Notes: a model not told the origin generated them from the sequence alone. DNA of 64,000 nt from Lycorma delicatula (GCF_047948215.1 NC_134456.1:16834230-16898229); one strand, 5' to 3'; positions 34,453 through 46,657 are shown, counted from the first letter of the stretch. Numbers and translations: made by a program.

Positions 34453-35820
34453 CACATGTCATTAGTATATTATGTGATGACAATGCAAGATAAGTACTTT
34501 CAGAAATTTACAAATGTAAAAAAATATGATTGTCTAAACAGGAACATTCCACTTTCATCTTCTCTTAGTTTCAGAGTATATCATTCTTTTTAACACCATT
34601 TATTCTTTTTTTTTAAAAACAACCTGAAAAAAAATTAGTTAATGAAACAAACTTACAAATTTTCCAAGAAGAATATAAATTTAAAATCTATGAAGTTGAT
34701 TAATATCAAAGAATCCCTGCCATATTATTTATGAAAATAATATAAATGTATATAAGACATACTTCACTCACTGATACAAATTTTGACCCATGAGAAGCAT
34801 TAGAATATTTATATCTGACTTGATTCAAAACAACCAATTATTTTACAAATTTTTAGTAGAATACTCTCAGGATAAAAATTTCCAAAAAAATCTATTATCA
34901 GATTGAAATATTGGATTATCTCATTTACGATTAATAATAATTCTCAAGTTAAATTAAATAATAAGCCTTTGTTTAGCAATAACTGTAATTAATTTTGTAA
35001 GTAGGGTGGCTAAGCCCTAATATTTTTTTAAAAATTGTTTTGTAAAAAGAGTTCTGTTGTCTGGTCGGATATTGGTGTATGTTCACTTATCTTTTAGGCA
35101 TAAGTAATTATATGTTCTTTGAAATTTGTATCCTTCTTGAGCATTTAAATCATTTAATTTTTAAAATTACAAAAATAATTTTCTACCAAAGATTTACCAA
35201 TAACTTAAGTAAAGTTATTACCAAAAAATCTCCTTGCACTGGTTATTTATTCTTATTTAGTGGAAAAATAATGGTAAATGGCCTTTTACATGAAAAAGGT
35301 AAACTTTTTCATGTAAAAGTTTTCTGTTCGCTGCATCCAAAATCACCTCCCAAGAAAGTTTTTGATTTTTATACGTTTACTATGTTTAATGAAAAAAACA
35401 ACAAAATAAAATGCCACTGAAAAATTAACTTTTTTAATGTTCTTTTTGTGGGTTGCGGGGGTGAATTACGATGAAATTTTTCCGTAATATTATTATTAAA
35501 AGTTTAAATAAACCAAAAAAGTTTTAAAAATTTCAAAAAATTGGTATTTTTAAACTTTGATCAGCTCCTCCATCTACATTATTGCCTCAAAAGTATTTTT
35601 ATTTATTTATTTATTTTTTTTTTTGATTGCTTGCATTATCACTATGTTTAGGAAATTCAATTAAAAAATATGAAATAAATAAAAAGATAGCTTTTTTCAT
35701 TTTTTGGTGAAGGGGAAATTTTGGAGAAAAATGTTTTTAAAAATGGTAAGATAAGCATGTATACATGTACTGCTTAGTATAAAGTGGGGTAATGTTTACA
35801 AAATTTTTTAGAAAATTGAC
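34453..35820. other. AT-rich stretch upstream of the SH2 exon
   Basis: The promoter and 5' untranslated exons of the SH2 gene may lie here or further right, but I see no TATA or initiator pattern that stands out. A hairpin at 35283-35319 is listed separately. An open frame at 35079-35420 has no recognisable content. Confidence 0.35.
35283..35319. repeat. Perfect hairpin, 16-bp arms
   Basis: cttttacatgaaaaag (35283-35298), loop gtaaa, and its exact complement at 35304-35319. Confidence 0.95.
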
Positions 35821-35829
35821 CCCCAAGAT

Positions 35830-36130
35830 CTATCTACCCCACTTCCTGGAGATATTGTCCACAACATTTTTTCAACAAATTTCCCCACATACATAAGTCT
35901 CTGTAACAAATTTCATCAAAATCAGTTTATCCAGTCAAAGGATAGTTAAACACACCAGCACACATACATACAAACATATGAATATTACTCCCCACTTTTT
36001 TTTGTTCTCTGGGGTTCCTGGGTCACAAAATGTTGAGAAATTAAAAAAAACCATATCCCATTTTTTGACTGTTACCACACTTTCCTTCTTACAGCATAGC
36101 ACTAGAACTATGATGCCAGGAAAGTAAACA
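35830..36130. repeat. Probable dispersed repeat, related in style to 53560-53905
   Basis: Words such as tcatcaaaatcagtttatcc and cacatacatacaaacatatg, followed by a run of c and t, parallel the tcaaaattggctcagtagtt and cacacgtacatacgaacatt text of the 53-kb repeat in the same order. The similarity is loose. Confidence 0.3.
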
Positions 36131-36164
36131 TGATAAAATTATTTAATATAATTTTAACACACAC

Positions 36165-36228
36165 ACACAAATATATATATAATTATATATATATGTATAT
36201 ATATATATAATTATATATATATTTGTGT
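36165..36228. repeat. TA-rich palindrome with acacaa/ttgtgt ends
   Basis: 64 bp in which the outer 30 bases of each half are exact complements (acacaaatatatatataatt... against ...aattatatatatatttgtgt). The (AC)n start is mirrored as (GT)n at the far end. Confidence 0.9.
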
Positions 36229-37004
36229 GGTATATTTATATATATATATCAATGGTAGAACACACACTAAATATTATAACTATTTTTAATAACTACCTCT
36301 CAAAATATTTGGAATTATCCTCCTGATAATTTTTTAAGAGTTAATTATATATCTTCTTTATCAGCAGAGTTACCATTGGTTTATTAATAAACCAGTGTTG
36401 AAGTGCTACTGTCTTCATGCTTCATGATGGTTACCATTAATAAATACAATATTGATGATAGGACTAAAAAATGATCTTTTTTAAATAAAATTTCATGAAT
36501 TTTGTAAGATTCATTTATGCAAAAAAAATGTAAATATTTTAAGTTGCCTTGTAGTTTTATACATTTTAGCATTGGATCACTGTATCAGTTATAATAAAAT
36601 TGTTACAGTCATACTTGACTACAACATGTACAAGTTTGATAGGCACAAATGCAGATAAAAAACTATATTAAGGATAATATTACCATTAATAATAACAGCA
36701 GTATTTTTTTCTCATAGTGTAAAATGTTTACAATTTTATAATTAGATGATAAATTTTCATGGGATTACCGAGCTGTTTTGCCACAAAATCAAACTGCAGT
36801 CTTTTGGCTTGAAGTGTTTAATCATTCACTAAAAAGGGAATCATTATTAAACATTTATTTCATATGTATATTTCTGTCTAAGTATAAAATTTCAGCTTGG
36901 GACTAATGCAAAACAGGAACAAAGTTTCAGCATATATTAACGTCTTATTAAATTTTTTATTTAGTGTTGGTAAGTATAATTCATACAGATAAATTATATA
37001 TATA

Positions 37005-37150
37005 CAGAGTGATTCAGGAGGAAAGGGAAATAATTTGGGAACTGATTCTAGAGCTTGAAATAAGGAAAAATGTCCATACAAACATATGTCCAAAAACGCT
37101 TTCTTATTGAGTTACGGCTAATGAAAAATTTCGTCCAGAATTCAGTTCTC
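37005..37150 (+). repeat. Possible transposon terminus
   Basis: Opens tatatatacagagtgattcaggaggaaaggg; the tacagagtg motif also begins the left terminus at 17840 (tacagagtgtttttaaaatgg), and a text of the same sort, reversed, ends near 61565 (gatcacccggtata). I infer a shared terminal type, without a full element being visible. Confidence 0.25.
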
Positions 37151-37390
37151 CCGGTGAAATAAGATCATACTGAAATTTTTAAGACATTATATTAGGAGTA
37201 AACTAGTTAGTTTCTTTTGTTATTTTATTATCAAATGTAGAGAATTTAATTTTTAGAAGATTGTGTAATAAAGTCTATGAAACAAAAAAAAATCATCTTA
37301 TATTATTTAAAACAAAACTTTTTTCTTTTTTCCTAATATGTACATTGTAATCTGTTCGACTAATGAACAATAAGCATCCCTCCTCAGTCC

Positions 37391-37630
37391 AATGAAAGGA
37401 GGATGATATGTATGACATATAAATGAGGTGTAGTTTTGTACAGACTCCGGCTAACCATCCCTGAGACATGTAGTTAAATGAACCTTAACTGCCAAAGTAT
37501 CCACTGTCTAGTATTCAAATCCATACAAAAACAACTAACTTTTATTAGGATTTGAATCCAAGAACCTTTGACTTCGATAATCAGGTGTTAAACAACAGAT
37601 TTGTGAAGACTTAACACTAGACCGGTTCAA
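37391..37630 (-). repeat. tRNA-derived SINE, family A
   Basis: Follows the family order in reverse: gaggatgatatgtatga, tgtagttttgtacagactcc, ccatccctgagacatgtag, ccactgtctagtattcaaat, a B-box-like part (tttgaatccaagaacctttg) and the tRNA-like end cactagaccggtt. Diverged from the 60819 copy. Confidence 0.75.
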
Positions 37631-38900
37631 AAGGCTATTTAAAACAAAACTTAACAGCAAAATATTATGAATTTTTAAAAATTAAAATAAAAACAGCTCT
37701 TTTTAGTACAATAAATTCAAGCCTTTGAAAAATTGAAATACATTTAATTTACATTAGAAAAAAAATCATTGTGGTTTATACTATATTAATTTACAAATAC
37801 AATAAATGTTATAAAATTTCACTATTGCCCATCAATGCAATAGTGAACTTTTCAACTCAATTCCTTATATTTTTTGTCACCAACCTAATGATATCTTTGT
37901 TTACTTGGATGAAGAAATTCCTTGTATGCTCAGTGAAGGACTAAGTTGTACTATTTAGTGTACTCCCTTTTATCACCATGTACCGGTTGACGTTCAGATA
38001 AAATACAAGAGATGGGAAGTTTACCATTCTCACAAGATTATTAAAAATTCTGCAAAATACTTAACAGTTTGAATATACTCATCCAGCATACCTAAGTCGG
38101 TATTCTTCCATAACTAAAGCCATAAAAAAGAAAATGATTAGTTATAGTACTAAGCATATTCTCCATGACTGAGGAGACACAGCATTTTTAAAAACAAAGA
38201 ATTCAAAATGGAATTTCACTTTATTATAATCAGATTCAATTGGAAAAATGTAGATACAGTTTAGAATTCAACAAACACAAAAACCCTACATAACTTGATT
38301 TTCAAAAAATAATTAAATATAATTAAAATTATTTCAAAAACAACTAAACCATCTAAAGTTTATTATTAACCCATAACCTCAATTTTATAACAACGATCAG
38401 CAGTGAGCAGTATTCAAATTAATTTTGAAGCATACAGTTAGGTTTAAACTACACTGATCAACAATAATTTTTTTTAAAGGGAGTGAATAATTGATTCTTA
38501 GTGGTTTTCCACTAAGTTTTGCTGATTTCAAATATGAAATCAGGATTCTTCTATCAGCCTTAGTTTTTTTGTAACTACCATTCTTATTTTCAAGTAGTAT
38601 CATGCATGAACGCTATAAGCGTAGCAGTTTATGAACGTATTTTATTATATTATTTATAAACTAAATAGCTTTTGTTTATTTATTACAGTCCCTTAATTGT
38701 TGTCACATTGATTTGTTAGACATTAGTCATCATTTTTATTATTTGCACACTAATTAAAATGAATAAGAATGTGATTCATTCTTCCTATTTTCATCTTGCT
38801 ATAAACATATCATCCACTCATTAATTATTTTTGCCATTATTATATTTACTTATAAACTATAGTGCAGACTAGAGAAATATTTTTAATTCTCATTCAAGTG
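37631..38900. other. AT-rich stretch with no recognised gene
   Basis: Nothing identifiable. The last part may be the 5' untranslated sequence of the following cysteine-rich gene copy. Confidence 0.4.
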
Positions 38901-39004
38901 CGAGTTCTCGTGTGTGCAACATTGAGCTAAATAGCTGGCTTTCATATTTGCAGGTATAAGTTGTTCATAAAGTGTAAAGTTGTTCATAAAGTTGCAGGTA
39001 AAGT

Positions 39005-40700
39005 GTGTTTATAAAGTGTTTCTTTTTAAACAATATTAGTTATTGTAATATATTAACAAAGCCTCGCAGTTGCATTAATCATCCACATAATTTCTGCTAC
39101 ATCTGTGGTGAGGTAACATTGAAGTTTCAGAAAAGAAATATAACTGGACTGATAAAAAAGTCATATGAACTGCATTTTGAATGTAAATTAGCTGATCAGG
39201 ATAAATCTTGGACTCCTCATATTTGCTGTGCTTCTTGTGTAACATTGATAACCGGTTGGCTAAATGGATCTTGTCACATGCCATTTGCAATTTTAATGGT
39301 TTGGAAAATACCGAAGGATCACACCAAAGACTGTTATTTTTGTGTAATAAAGTTATCTGGGATAACAGCTTAAAGTAGACATAGTGCTAAATATCCTGAT
39401 ATTCTCTCTGTCATGTGGCCAGTGCCACATAACCAAGAACTTTCAATTCTAGTACCACCAGAAATATGGAACTTAGATGAAGATGAAATTGTTGAATCTT
39501 ATGCTGACTTATAAGGCGATGAAAAAAGAGATCCAAAAATTTGAAAATACATGTATTCAACCCCATTTAATTAATCAGTCAGCATTAGATGATCTGGTTC
39601 ATGATCTAAATTTATCAAAAAATCAAGTAGAAATATTGGCATCAAGACTGAAAGGATGGCATCTTTTACAACCAAACACTAAAATAAGTACTTTCCGTAG
39701 CAGATAGTCAGAATTTGAACATTTCTTCTCAGTATGAAAACTTAGTATATTGTAAATTGCATACTTAGTATATGTACTGATTGCATATGTAATGATTGTA
39801 ATGATGTGTATAATGTACCATCCAATGATGACTTTTTATTGACTTGTCAAAGCTTAGTTTGAAAGGTGTTCTACTTCATATTGGAAATAAATACCCATGC
39901 ACACGCTGTTAGCATACACTGTTCACTTGAAGGAGTCTTATGAAAATATGAAACTTGTATTAAGCAGAATTCAGTATGAGAAATATTTATAGCATATTTG
40001 TGGAGATGTAAAAGTATGCAACTTGGAAGCACTGTTCTGTTGCTTTTTGTGCAAGTGTGACAGCAGGGATAGGATAAACAATTACATCAAAGAGCAGTGG
40101 CCAGAGAGGTACTGACTGTCCGAGAGAAGAATGTTGTTAGTCAGGCATTAGTAAAACCAGAAAAAGTTATTCTTCCACCATTACACATAAAGCTAGATTA
40201 AATAAAACATTTTGTTAAAGCATTGGATTGTAATGGTGCAAGGTATCAGTTTCTTCCCTAATATAAAAGCGATGCTAAAATAGGAAGGTACATTTTTTGG
40301 ACCACAAATAAGAAAATTAATTCAGCATTTGATGAATATTTGAATGACTTGGAGGTTGCTGCATGGAAACCATTTCAAAATGTGGTAAACAACTTCCTGG
40401 GAAACCATAAAGCCAGAAATACAGAGAACTTGTGAGTGAACTCCTTCAAAACTATAAAGAAGTTGGTTGTAACATGTCCTCAAAATCCATTTCTTACATT
40501 TACATTTTGATTTTTTCCCTAACAATCTCGGCACTATCAGTAATGAACATGGAGAAAGCTTTCACTAGGAGATATCTACAATGGAAACATGATACCAGGG
40601 AAGATGAAACCCAAAAATGTTAGCTAACTGCTGTAGGAATTTAAAGAGGGATCTACCTACAGCAAATCACAGCAGAAAATCCAAAAGAAATAAATTTTAA
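39005..40700 (+). pseudogene. Decayed copy 2 of an uncharacterised cysteine-rich gene family
   Basis: The better-preserved copy. The open N-terminal piece (39005-39373) has INHPHNFCYICGEVTLKFQK, LHFECKLADQDKSWTPHICC, ASCVTLITGWLNGS, and PKDHTKDCYFCVIKLSGI. These give C-x-x-C, a lone Cys, CC-x-x-C and C-x-x-C, a likely zinc-binding module. Later pieces read LDDLVHDLNLSKNQVEILAS, RLKGWHLL, and, with several stops, EHGESFH, the motif order ending in RNLKRDLPTANHSRKSKRNK then F-stop at 40698-40700. There are no introns but at least six frame breaks, as expected of a dead retrocopy or mobile gene. Function unknown. It matches 27497-28840 along its first two thirds. Confidence 0.72.
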
Positions 40701-42710
40701 GTGATTGTGTAAGAAGTGTACTCAAAAACTAGTAATGCAATTTTACCTTCACTGGGGTTTAAAAGATTAACCCTCTTCAATTTCTTGATTTACCCCCATA
40801 AAAATTTAATAGTGCAGTATTTAAAATTAATTTTTCAAAATGCATTCTATATTTAGAAAAAAAATAAAATATCATATAGAGGTTCAGGTTTTTTCTAATT
40901 AGCGGGCCTATTTTCTCTATTCACAAATTTAATATAGTTAGAAGTAGTATGATTTTTTAACTTTTCTTTTTTTTAAATATATACTATCTTTAATAATTTG
41001 AAAATAATATACAAAATGATAAGCAGGTATCATCCATTAATCAACGTCCATAATTTTGAGATTTCAATAAAACTTGTAATATAGTCATACGCAAGTCATT
41101 TTTTTTTCAAAATGTATTCCGAAAAAAAAAATTAAAATACATAATGTTGCCTGTAAGTTATAGGCTCACTTGCCTCCCAAAGATCTTAACCCACAACCTC
41201 AGAAGTTAACTAAAAAAAAGGAGTATTAAGATATTTGAATCATTCTTTACCAAATATACCTTGAAAAAAATTTGTTTACCCTTTGAGGAGAATTTTTTCC
41301 CTCCAAAGAGCTAATATTCTCCTAAACCAACTCAATTAAACGTTTTAATATTCCAAAATTGGAACCATTTTTAAAATGTGTTCTACTTTGTAAAAAAAAT
41401 TTTTTAAATCATAATGTTAAAGAAATTAATTTTCATTACTCTAAACGATTCAAATTTCCTTTAAATTAAAATAGAGATTTTAAGATGTTTTAGAGCTTCT
41501 TTTGAAAATTCCACATTTCTCAGAGACCATTAAAAATATAAAATATAGAAAATTTGAGCCATGTTGCCCACCCAAGTATAGGTGTTAAGTTGTTGAAGAT
41601 CAAACTGAAATGTACCATCGATATAGTATTTTCAAGTCTTAATGTTTAAAAGAAAAGCTGTTTATAGCCCATTAGTAGTACATCATTATGTACAGTTTCT
41701 ATTAAATTGTTTGTTATCTCTTAACAAACAATTGTTGTGTTATAACAAACTGGTGGTGTTCAGCCATACCAGTTTTAATCAAATTTAAATGAGAAGTTAG
41801 CCATAAACCCATGATTGAAAATAAAATATTCTATCTTTTAATATTTATGGGAGGACATTCGCAAATTTCTAAATTTTCATATAATCCTTCTAGTGCAAAA
41901 AAAGTTACAAAAATTATAAAGGTTTATAAGGTTTATAGTTTTATAAAGGTTTTTTGAGAACTTTACACTATTTATGAGTGATGGTAGAGCATGATCATTA
42001 CTATGGTAAAACCAGATATCCCTGTTGTGTATTTGTAAAAAATAAAAAAGGAATATCTCTCTTCCTCTCTCCTCTCACTCCTTCCTTTGTTTTTAAAGAG
42101 AACAGAAGAAAGAAGAGAATATTTAAGAAAAAGGATGGGTTTCCTTTTTATTTAAAGGAGGCAACCTCCCACTTTTTTAATTTAAAAGGATTTATTTTTT
42201 TATATAATTTCAAAAGTCTTTTTTTAATTTTTAATTTTACTAATTAATTTTTATTATTATTTGTTCCTATTTATAGTTTATGTACACATACATTATGTAA
42301 ATTAGCTCCAGACAGATTACAACACCACAGCCACTGTAGGGTTATAATATTCTGTATCTGTAGCATGTAATTAAAAACATTGTTTTTATACAATTTATAT
42401 AGTAAATTGATAAGTTATGCATTTAAACTCAAATTTTTATTTCATCTTTTCAATATATTTTGCATCTGAAATTAAAGATTTATTTAGAATTTTATTTTAC
42501 ACCCAATAACACGTCTGTAGAATAGGCAATCATATTATGGTATAGTGGTCAGCATGCACATTTCTAAATACTCTTGTATTATACCAAATGAAATTCTCAG
42601 TATGTTTGTATTTCTTGCATTAATTATTATTAAATCTTTCTACTTCAAAAAAAATTATCTGAAAATGGATGACGAAAGTTGTAATTGCAAACAATAAGAA
42701 AAAAATTATA
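40701..42710. other. AT-rich stretch with no recognised gene
   Basis: Contains a 12-bp hairpin (aattgtttgtta, 41705-41716, against 41722-41733). The open frame at 41978-42247 is low-complexity Lys/Phe-rich text without family resemblance. Confidence 0.45.
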
Positions 42711-42714
42711 TTTG

Positions 42715-42960
42715 GAAAAATATAGTTAAAAGAAGAGACAGACTTATAGGCCACATACTAAGGCATCCTGGAATAGTCGCTTTAATATTGGAAGGACAGG
42801 TAGAAGGGAAAAATTGTGTAGCCAGGCCACGTTTGGAATATGTAAAACAAATTGTTAGGGATGTAGGATGTAGAAGGTATACTGAAATGAAACGACTAGC
42901 ACTAGATAGGGAATCTTGGAGAGCTGCATCAAACCAGTCAAATGACTGAAGACAAAAAAA
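42715..42960 (+). mobile_element. LINE 3' end, strongly 5'-truncated
   Basis: About 245 bases of the last part of the 11285/57145 LINE family: WKNIVKRRDRLIGHILRHPG, VALILEGQVEGKNCVARPRL, YVKQIVRDVGCRRYTEMKRL, and RESWRAASNQSND-stop, followed by agacaaaaaaaa. The frame is fully open over this piece. It begins within the C-terminal domain, a typical 5'-truncated retrotransposition product. It preserves the C-terminal segment missing from the 11285 copy. Confidence 0.9.
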
Positions 42961-43640
42961 AGGAAAAAATTACCTTTCTATCAATAAATGTATAATAATC
43001 TATGTCTATGTATCTGTTTACAGATTAAAAGATAACATAAAGCGATAATAATTATAATAAAGAATGTAACAATTGATAGGGAAAAGATTTGATTTTATTA
43101 TAATATACAGTAATTAAAAGATATTAATTTGTGATAAGCAACTAAAGATTCATTACAAACATTTTAACATTTAACATTATACTAAAAGGTAAACAAATAA
43201 CATTAACCTAAATCACATCAATTATTTCTTATCAATTTATTAATTCAGGTGATAATTATTATTAAATAACTGTAGAAAATTTAAATTGAAAACATTTTTA
43301 TAAAAAAAAATGTGTTAAAAATATGCACTAAAATCAAAGACGTACCAAGCTTTCTTTAAATTTCAAAATTTTAGTCACAATTTAAAAAAAAGAAATCAAA
43401 AATCCTTTGAAAGTAAATTTTTTTAAGTTGGCTTTACTTTTCTTGAAAAGTTTCTTATTTTTTAGTTTTACTTTTATTTAAATAAGAATACATTATAAAA
43501 ATTGCTGTCCATTTGAAAGTGTCATTTCAAGAAATGTGATAAGAAACCTGCTTTTAATACAATCAAGAAAAGTACAGAACAGCAACATAAACAGATTACC
43601 CATGAGAATGATGTTTGACTATCTTTTATATTTTTCTATC
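42961..43640. other. AT-rich stretch with no recognised gene
   Basis: No open frame or repeat I can assign. Confidence 0.45.
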
Positions 43641-43820
43641 TTGCCTTCAGAACCACCGTAAGGTATTACTTCAAAGGATGATATGTATGAATATAAGTGA
43701 CGTGTAGTCTTGTAGTCTCAGGTCGACCATTCCTGAGATGCGTGGTTTATTGAAACCCAACCACCAAACAACACTGGTATCCACAATCTTGTATTCAATT
43801 CCATATAAAAATAACTATCT
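43641..43820 (-). repeat. tRNA-derived SINE, family A, lacking the tRNA end
   Basis: accaccgtaaggtattactt, ggatgatatgtatgaatata, cagg-cgaccattcctgagat and ccacaatcttgtattcaatt in family order, ending in taaaaataact. The tRNA-like part is absent. Confidence 0.75.
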
Positions 43821-44438
43821 TTAGTGGATGTTTGACTATCTGAAATAAATTACTGCAATCTGAATTATATCATATTCGATATGTATTAGTTTCCTGCCTT
43901 AAGTTTACCAATTAATTGTTACGTAAAAGTGCTTTAAATATAAGGTGATGTAGCTAGTTATATATTACTATGCTAAAAAAATTGAGAATCAAGCAGTAAT
44001 GGTTTTTTTTTTTTTTTTACAAAAAACCTTCAATCAGTTCAGTTATTGAAAATTAAGGCTGGCAGCTGAGGAGATACCCATTTTACCCACGTAGAGTTGC
44101 TTCAGCGACTGGAAGACTTAAAAATACGAATAGCCCGGGTCCGGACATATTCCAGTTCCAGTAGCCAAAATTATAGTATAACAAACACTGACTGAGATCT
44201 TAGGTTTCTTCAACTGATCTTGAAGAATGAGTATATACCAAATGACTGGAAAGAGGCCTACCTGGTCCTGCTAGGTAATGCAGACAATTTGGATGTGATG
44301 GCCCTTAGACCAATTTGTTTGGTCAATAACTTTACCATGAGCTTTGAGTGGCTGCTCACATCAAGGTAGCTGGCAGAGGTTAAAGAGACAGGAGGATTTA
44401 GCGACCAGAAATACGGATTCCGACCCGGGTGATCCACA

Positions 44439-45215
44439 GTGGATATTATGAGAGCCTTGATGGGAAGAGTAGATATCGCAGCCCAGGGAACATGGAGGAC
44501 CAGACAGATTACATTGGTGGTCCTCTTAGATATCTCGAATGCTTTCAATTCCCTGAAATGGGAATTTATACTTAAATCAATGGATTGGGACATTTGTCCA
44601 TATTTGAGACGCACGGTACAGGCGTACTTAAGTGACAGATGATTAATATACCAACAAGGTGCGGATAGCCTATGTTTCAGGATGACCTGTGTAGTTCCTC
44701 AGGAATCTATATTAGGTTCCCTATTATGAAATATCGCGTTTGAGGGGCTTCTGAGAATGGATCTCCCAGATAGTGTCAATATGTTCGTCTTCGCCAACGA
44801 TTTGGCATCGGTTGTTTCGGCGAAGTCGGAGGCGAAGGTGGTTAGTAGAGCCGAAGAAGTCATCACTGGGATTGAGATCTGGTTGGGCGAGACCGGGTTA
44901 CTACTTTCATCACGGAAAACTCAGGCTATTCTAATGACCGGAAGAAGAAGAATACAGCCAGTGAGCATTAAGATAGGGGATACAGAGGTGCAGACACAGA
45001 ATCAGGCCTTATATCTCGGAGTCTGGTTGGATAGAAGACGGGCCTTTACCTGTCACGTTAAGGAGATTTCCCATAAAACTGAAACACTGGTGAACAAACT
45101 GACTCGACTCCTTCGTAATGTCGGAAGGCCTTGCTCTAAGAAGAGAGAGTTATATGGTCATGTAACAAACTTCTGTTTGTTGTTCGCTGTACTGGCGTGC
45201 GGAAGCCAGAAGTAG
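44439..45215 (+). pseudogene. R1-like LINE reverse transcriptase palm, broken
   Basis: Two open pieces. 44439-44642 has WRTRQITLVVLLDISNAFNS (motif A, with LLDISNAFNSL) and ends at the YLSDR segment. 44757-45215 starts MDLPDSVNMFVFANDLASVV, in which the catalytic FADD box reads FAND, so one catalytic aspartate codon has changed to Asn. It continues with LLLSSRKTQAILMTGRRRI and LYLGVWLDRRRAFTCHVKEI. Between the pieces lies the CVVPQESILGSLL text (normally a PQGS motif, here QES). Confidence 0.78.
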
Positions 45216-45474
45216 ACGATTGCTTGAACATGTACAGCGTAAGCTGGCGCTAGGATAGCGATGTACTATAGATCAGTCTCGACCGATGCATTACAAGTCA
45301 TCACTAGAATGCCTCCCGCATCATTGCTGGTGAAAAGCGATTTATGGAGGCTGAGATAAGGATACCGTATAGAGTAGAATGCTGGCCGAATGACAACTAG
45401 ACGGGATACTTCTGACATTGGAAGGTAGACTTACGAGTTAATAAGGCACATCAAGCCGCGATTCAGGAGGAAGA

Positions 45475-45506
45475 CCAAGAGCTCAGCTCCCCAGCTGAGC
45501 TCTTGG
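45475..45506. repeat. Perfect hairpin, 14-bp arms, in the R1-like remnant
   Basis: ccaagagctcagct (45475-45488), loop cccc, exact complement at 45493-45506. Confidence 0.95.
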
Positions 45507-46180
45507 CTCTCCCAGTTCCTTACGAGCCATGGCTGTTTCAGGTCATACCTGCATCGGAGGAGACGTGTTTCTATTGGCTACTGATGGATTCGCCAGCACA
45601 TGTTACGTTCCACTGTTCCAGAATGGGAAGCCCAAAGGCAGCACTTGTGTAGAACTACTGAGCTCTTAAACACCAGCGTTATTATCAAAATAATGGTGCA
45701 AGTCAGACGAGGCATTCAGTAGCATTTTTAAATTTTGTTCACGAAATATTGCGATGTAAGGACCGAGAAGCGTGCGTTACATGATTTGGTTTTCAACACA
45801 GCACTGGTCGCCAAGAGCGAAGACGCCGGTTAGCAAGAAAACGCCTTGAAGATCTGGGTATCGGGAACGGTGACGCGAGACCGATTGACCCGGGGAAGAG
45901 GTCAGCCTGGCAGCGAAGCCATCGTCTGTCCCCATAAGCGCGGATGAATGGCGGTAATGACGCTCCTGGGACACCAGATCCGCCGTCCGTAACACTCTTC
46001 CGTGGAACTGTCACCTTTTGGTGTCATTGAAGCTGACGGGACTGGAGGATCGCTCTGTCCGATGCATTCCCGTTAAGTGTCCATACCTGTCTCGGAGCTG
46101 CGCATGCCTTTTGGTGAATCCGGTTCCTAGATTGGGGATAAGGCGCAGTTTTTGATTTAGTGGGTTCGTGATTAGGATCT

Positions 46181-46657
46181 TATGAATCATATCTACTTTG
46201 TATTTACACTTTTATTTAACTTACTACATTTAGATTTTAGTTTTTTATTAATCTATAACTATATATATATTTATTTTTTATCAGTTAAAATTCTTAGGCA
46301 TAAACGCCACATTTCTATGTCATATATGACTCAGTTGGAATGCGGTGAAAGAAATTCCAGTAAATTGATAATTCAGAAATCCATCATCATATTGCAAAAG
46401 CATAACTATTGATTGCAACAGGAATTATTATGTACAGTATCAATTCTACAGAAATATGGTCGTCAAGATTACCAAATATTACTGTTCACTTTTTCAATCG
46501 ATCCTTAAAAAAACACATTTTCAACATAAAGTAGCTAATATATTCTACATTCAAAGTTTGAACGAAAATTAGATTGGAAATCCCGTTACTGTAAAGTTCT
46601 TTGTTTTTTGGACGAAAACTGTGATAAGCGATTTTTACCGATAATTGGTCATATATA
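46181..46657. other. AT-rich stretch between two elements
   Basis: No gene recognised; the open stretches at 46182-46412 and on the minus strand at 46486 have no family features. Confidence 0.45.

Larger units (their letters stand above)
44060..46180 (+). mobile_element. R1-like LINE remnant (reverse transcriptase to 3' end)
   Basis: Clearly GC-richer than its surroundings. Through several frames it reads LQRLEDLKIRIARVRTYSSS, the reverse transcriptase segment DWKEAYLVLLGNADNLDVMA then LRPICLVNN, QKYGFRPG, and the palm at 44439 and 44757. A C-terminal stretch reads ARSRRLLEHVQRKLALR and then ALQVITRMPP. The last coding part (about 45600, the PAHVTFHCS text) resembles the end of R1-clade open reading frames. 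The ~400-base GC-rich tail to 46180 is probably its 3' untranslated region. Many stops and shifts show it is dead. Confidence 0.75.

Noticed and set aside
44258..44614. 118-codon minus-strand open frame
   Set aside because: It is the antisense of the R1-like reverse transcriptase, which carries recognisable motifs on the plus strand.
45777..46014. Two GC-rich minus-strand frames as a host gene
   Set aside because: They lie in the 3' tail of the R1-like remnant and have no family features.
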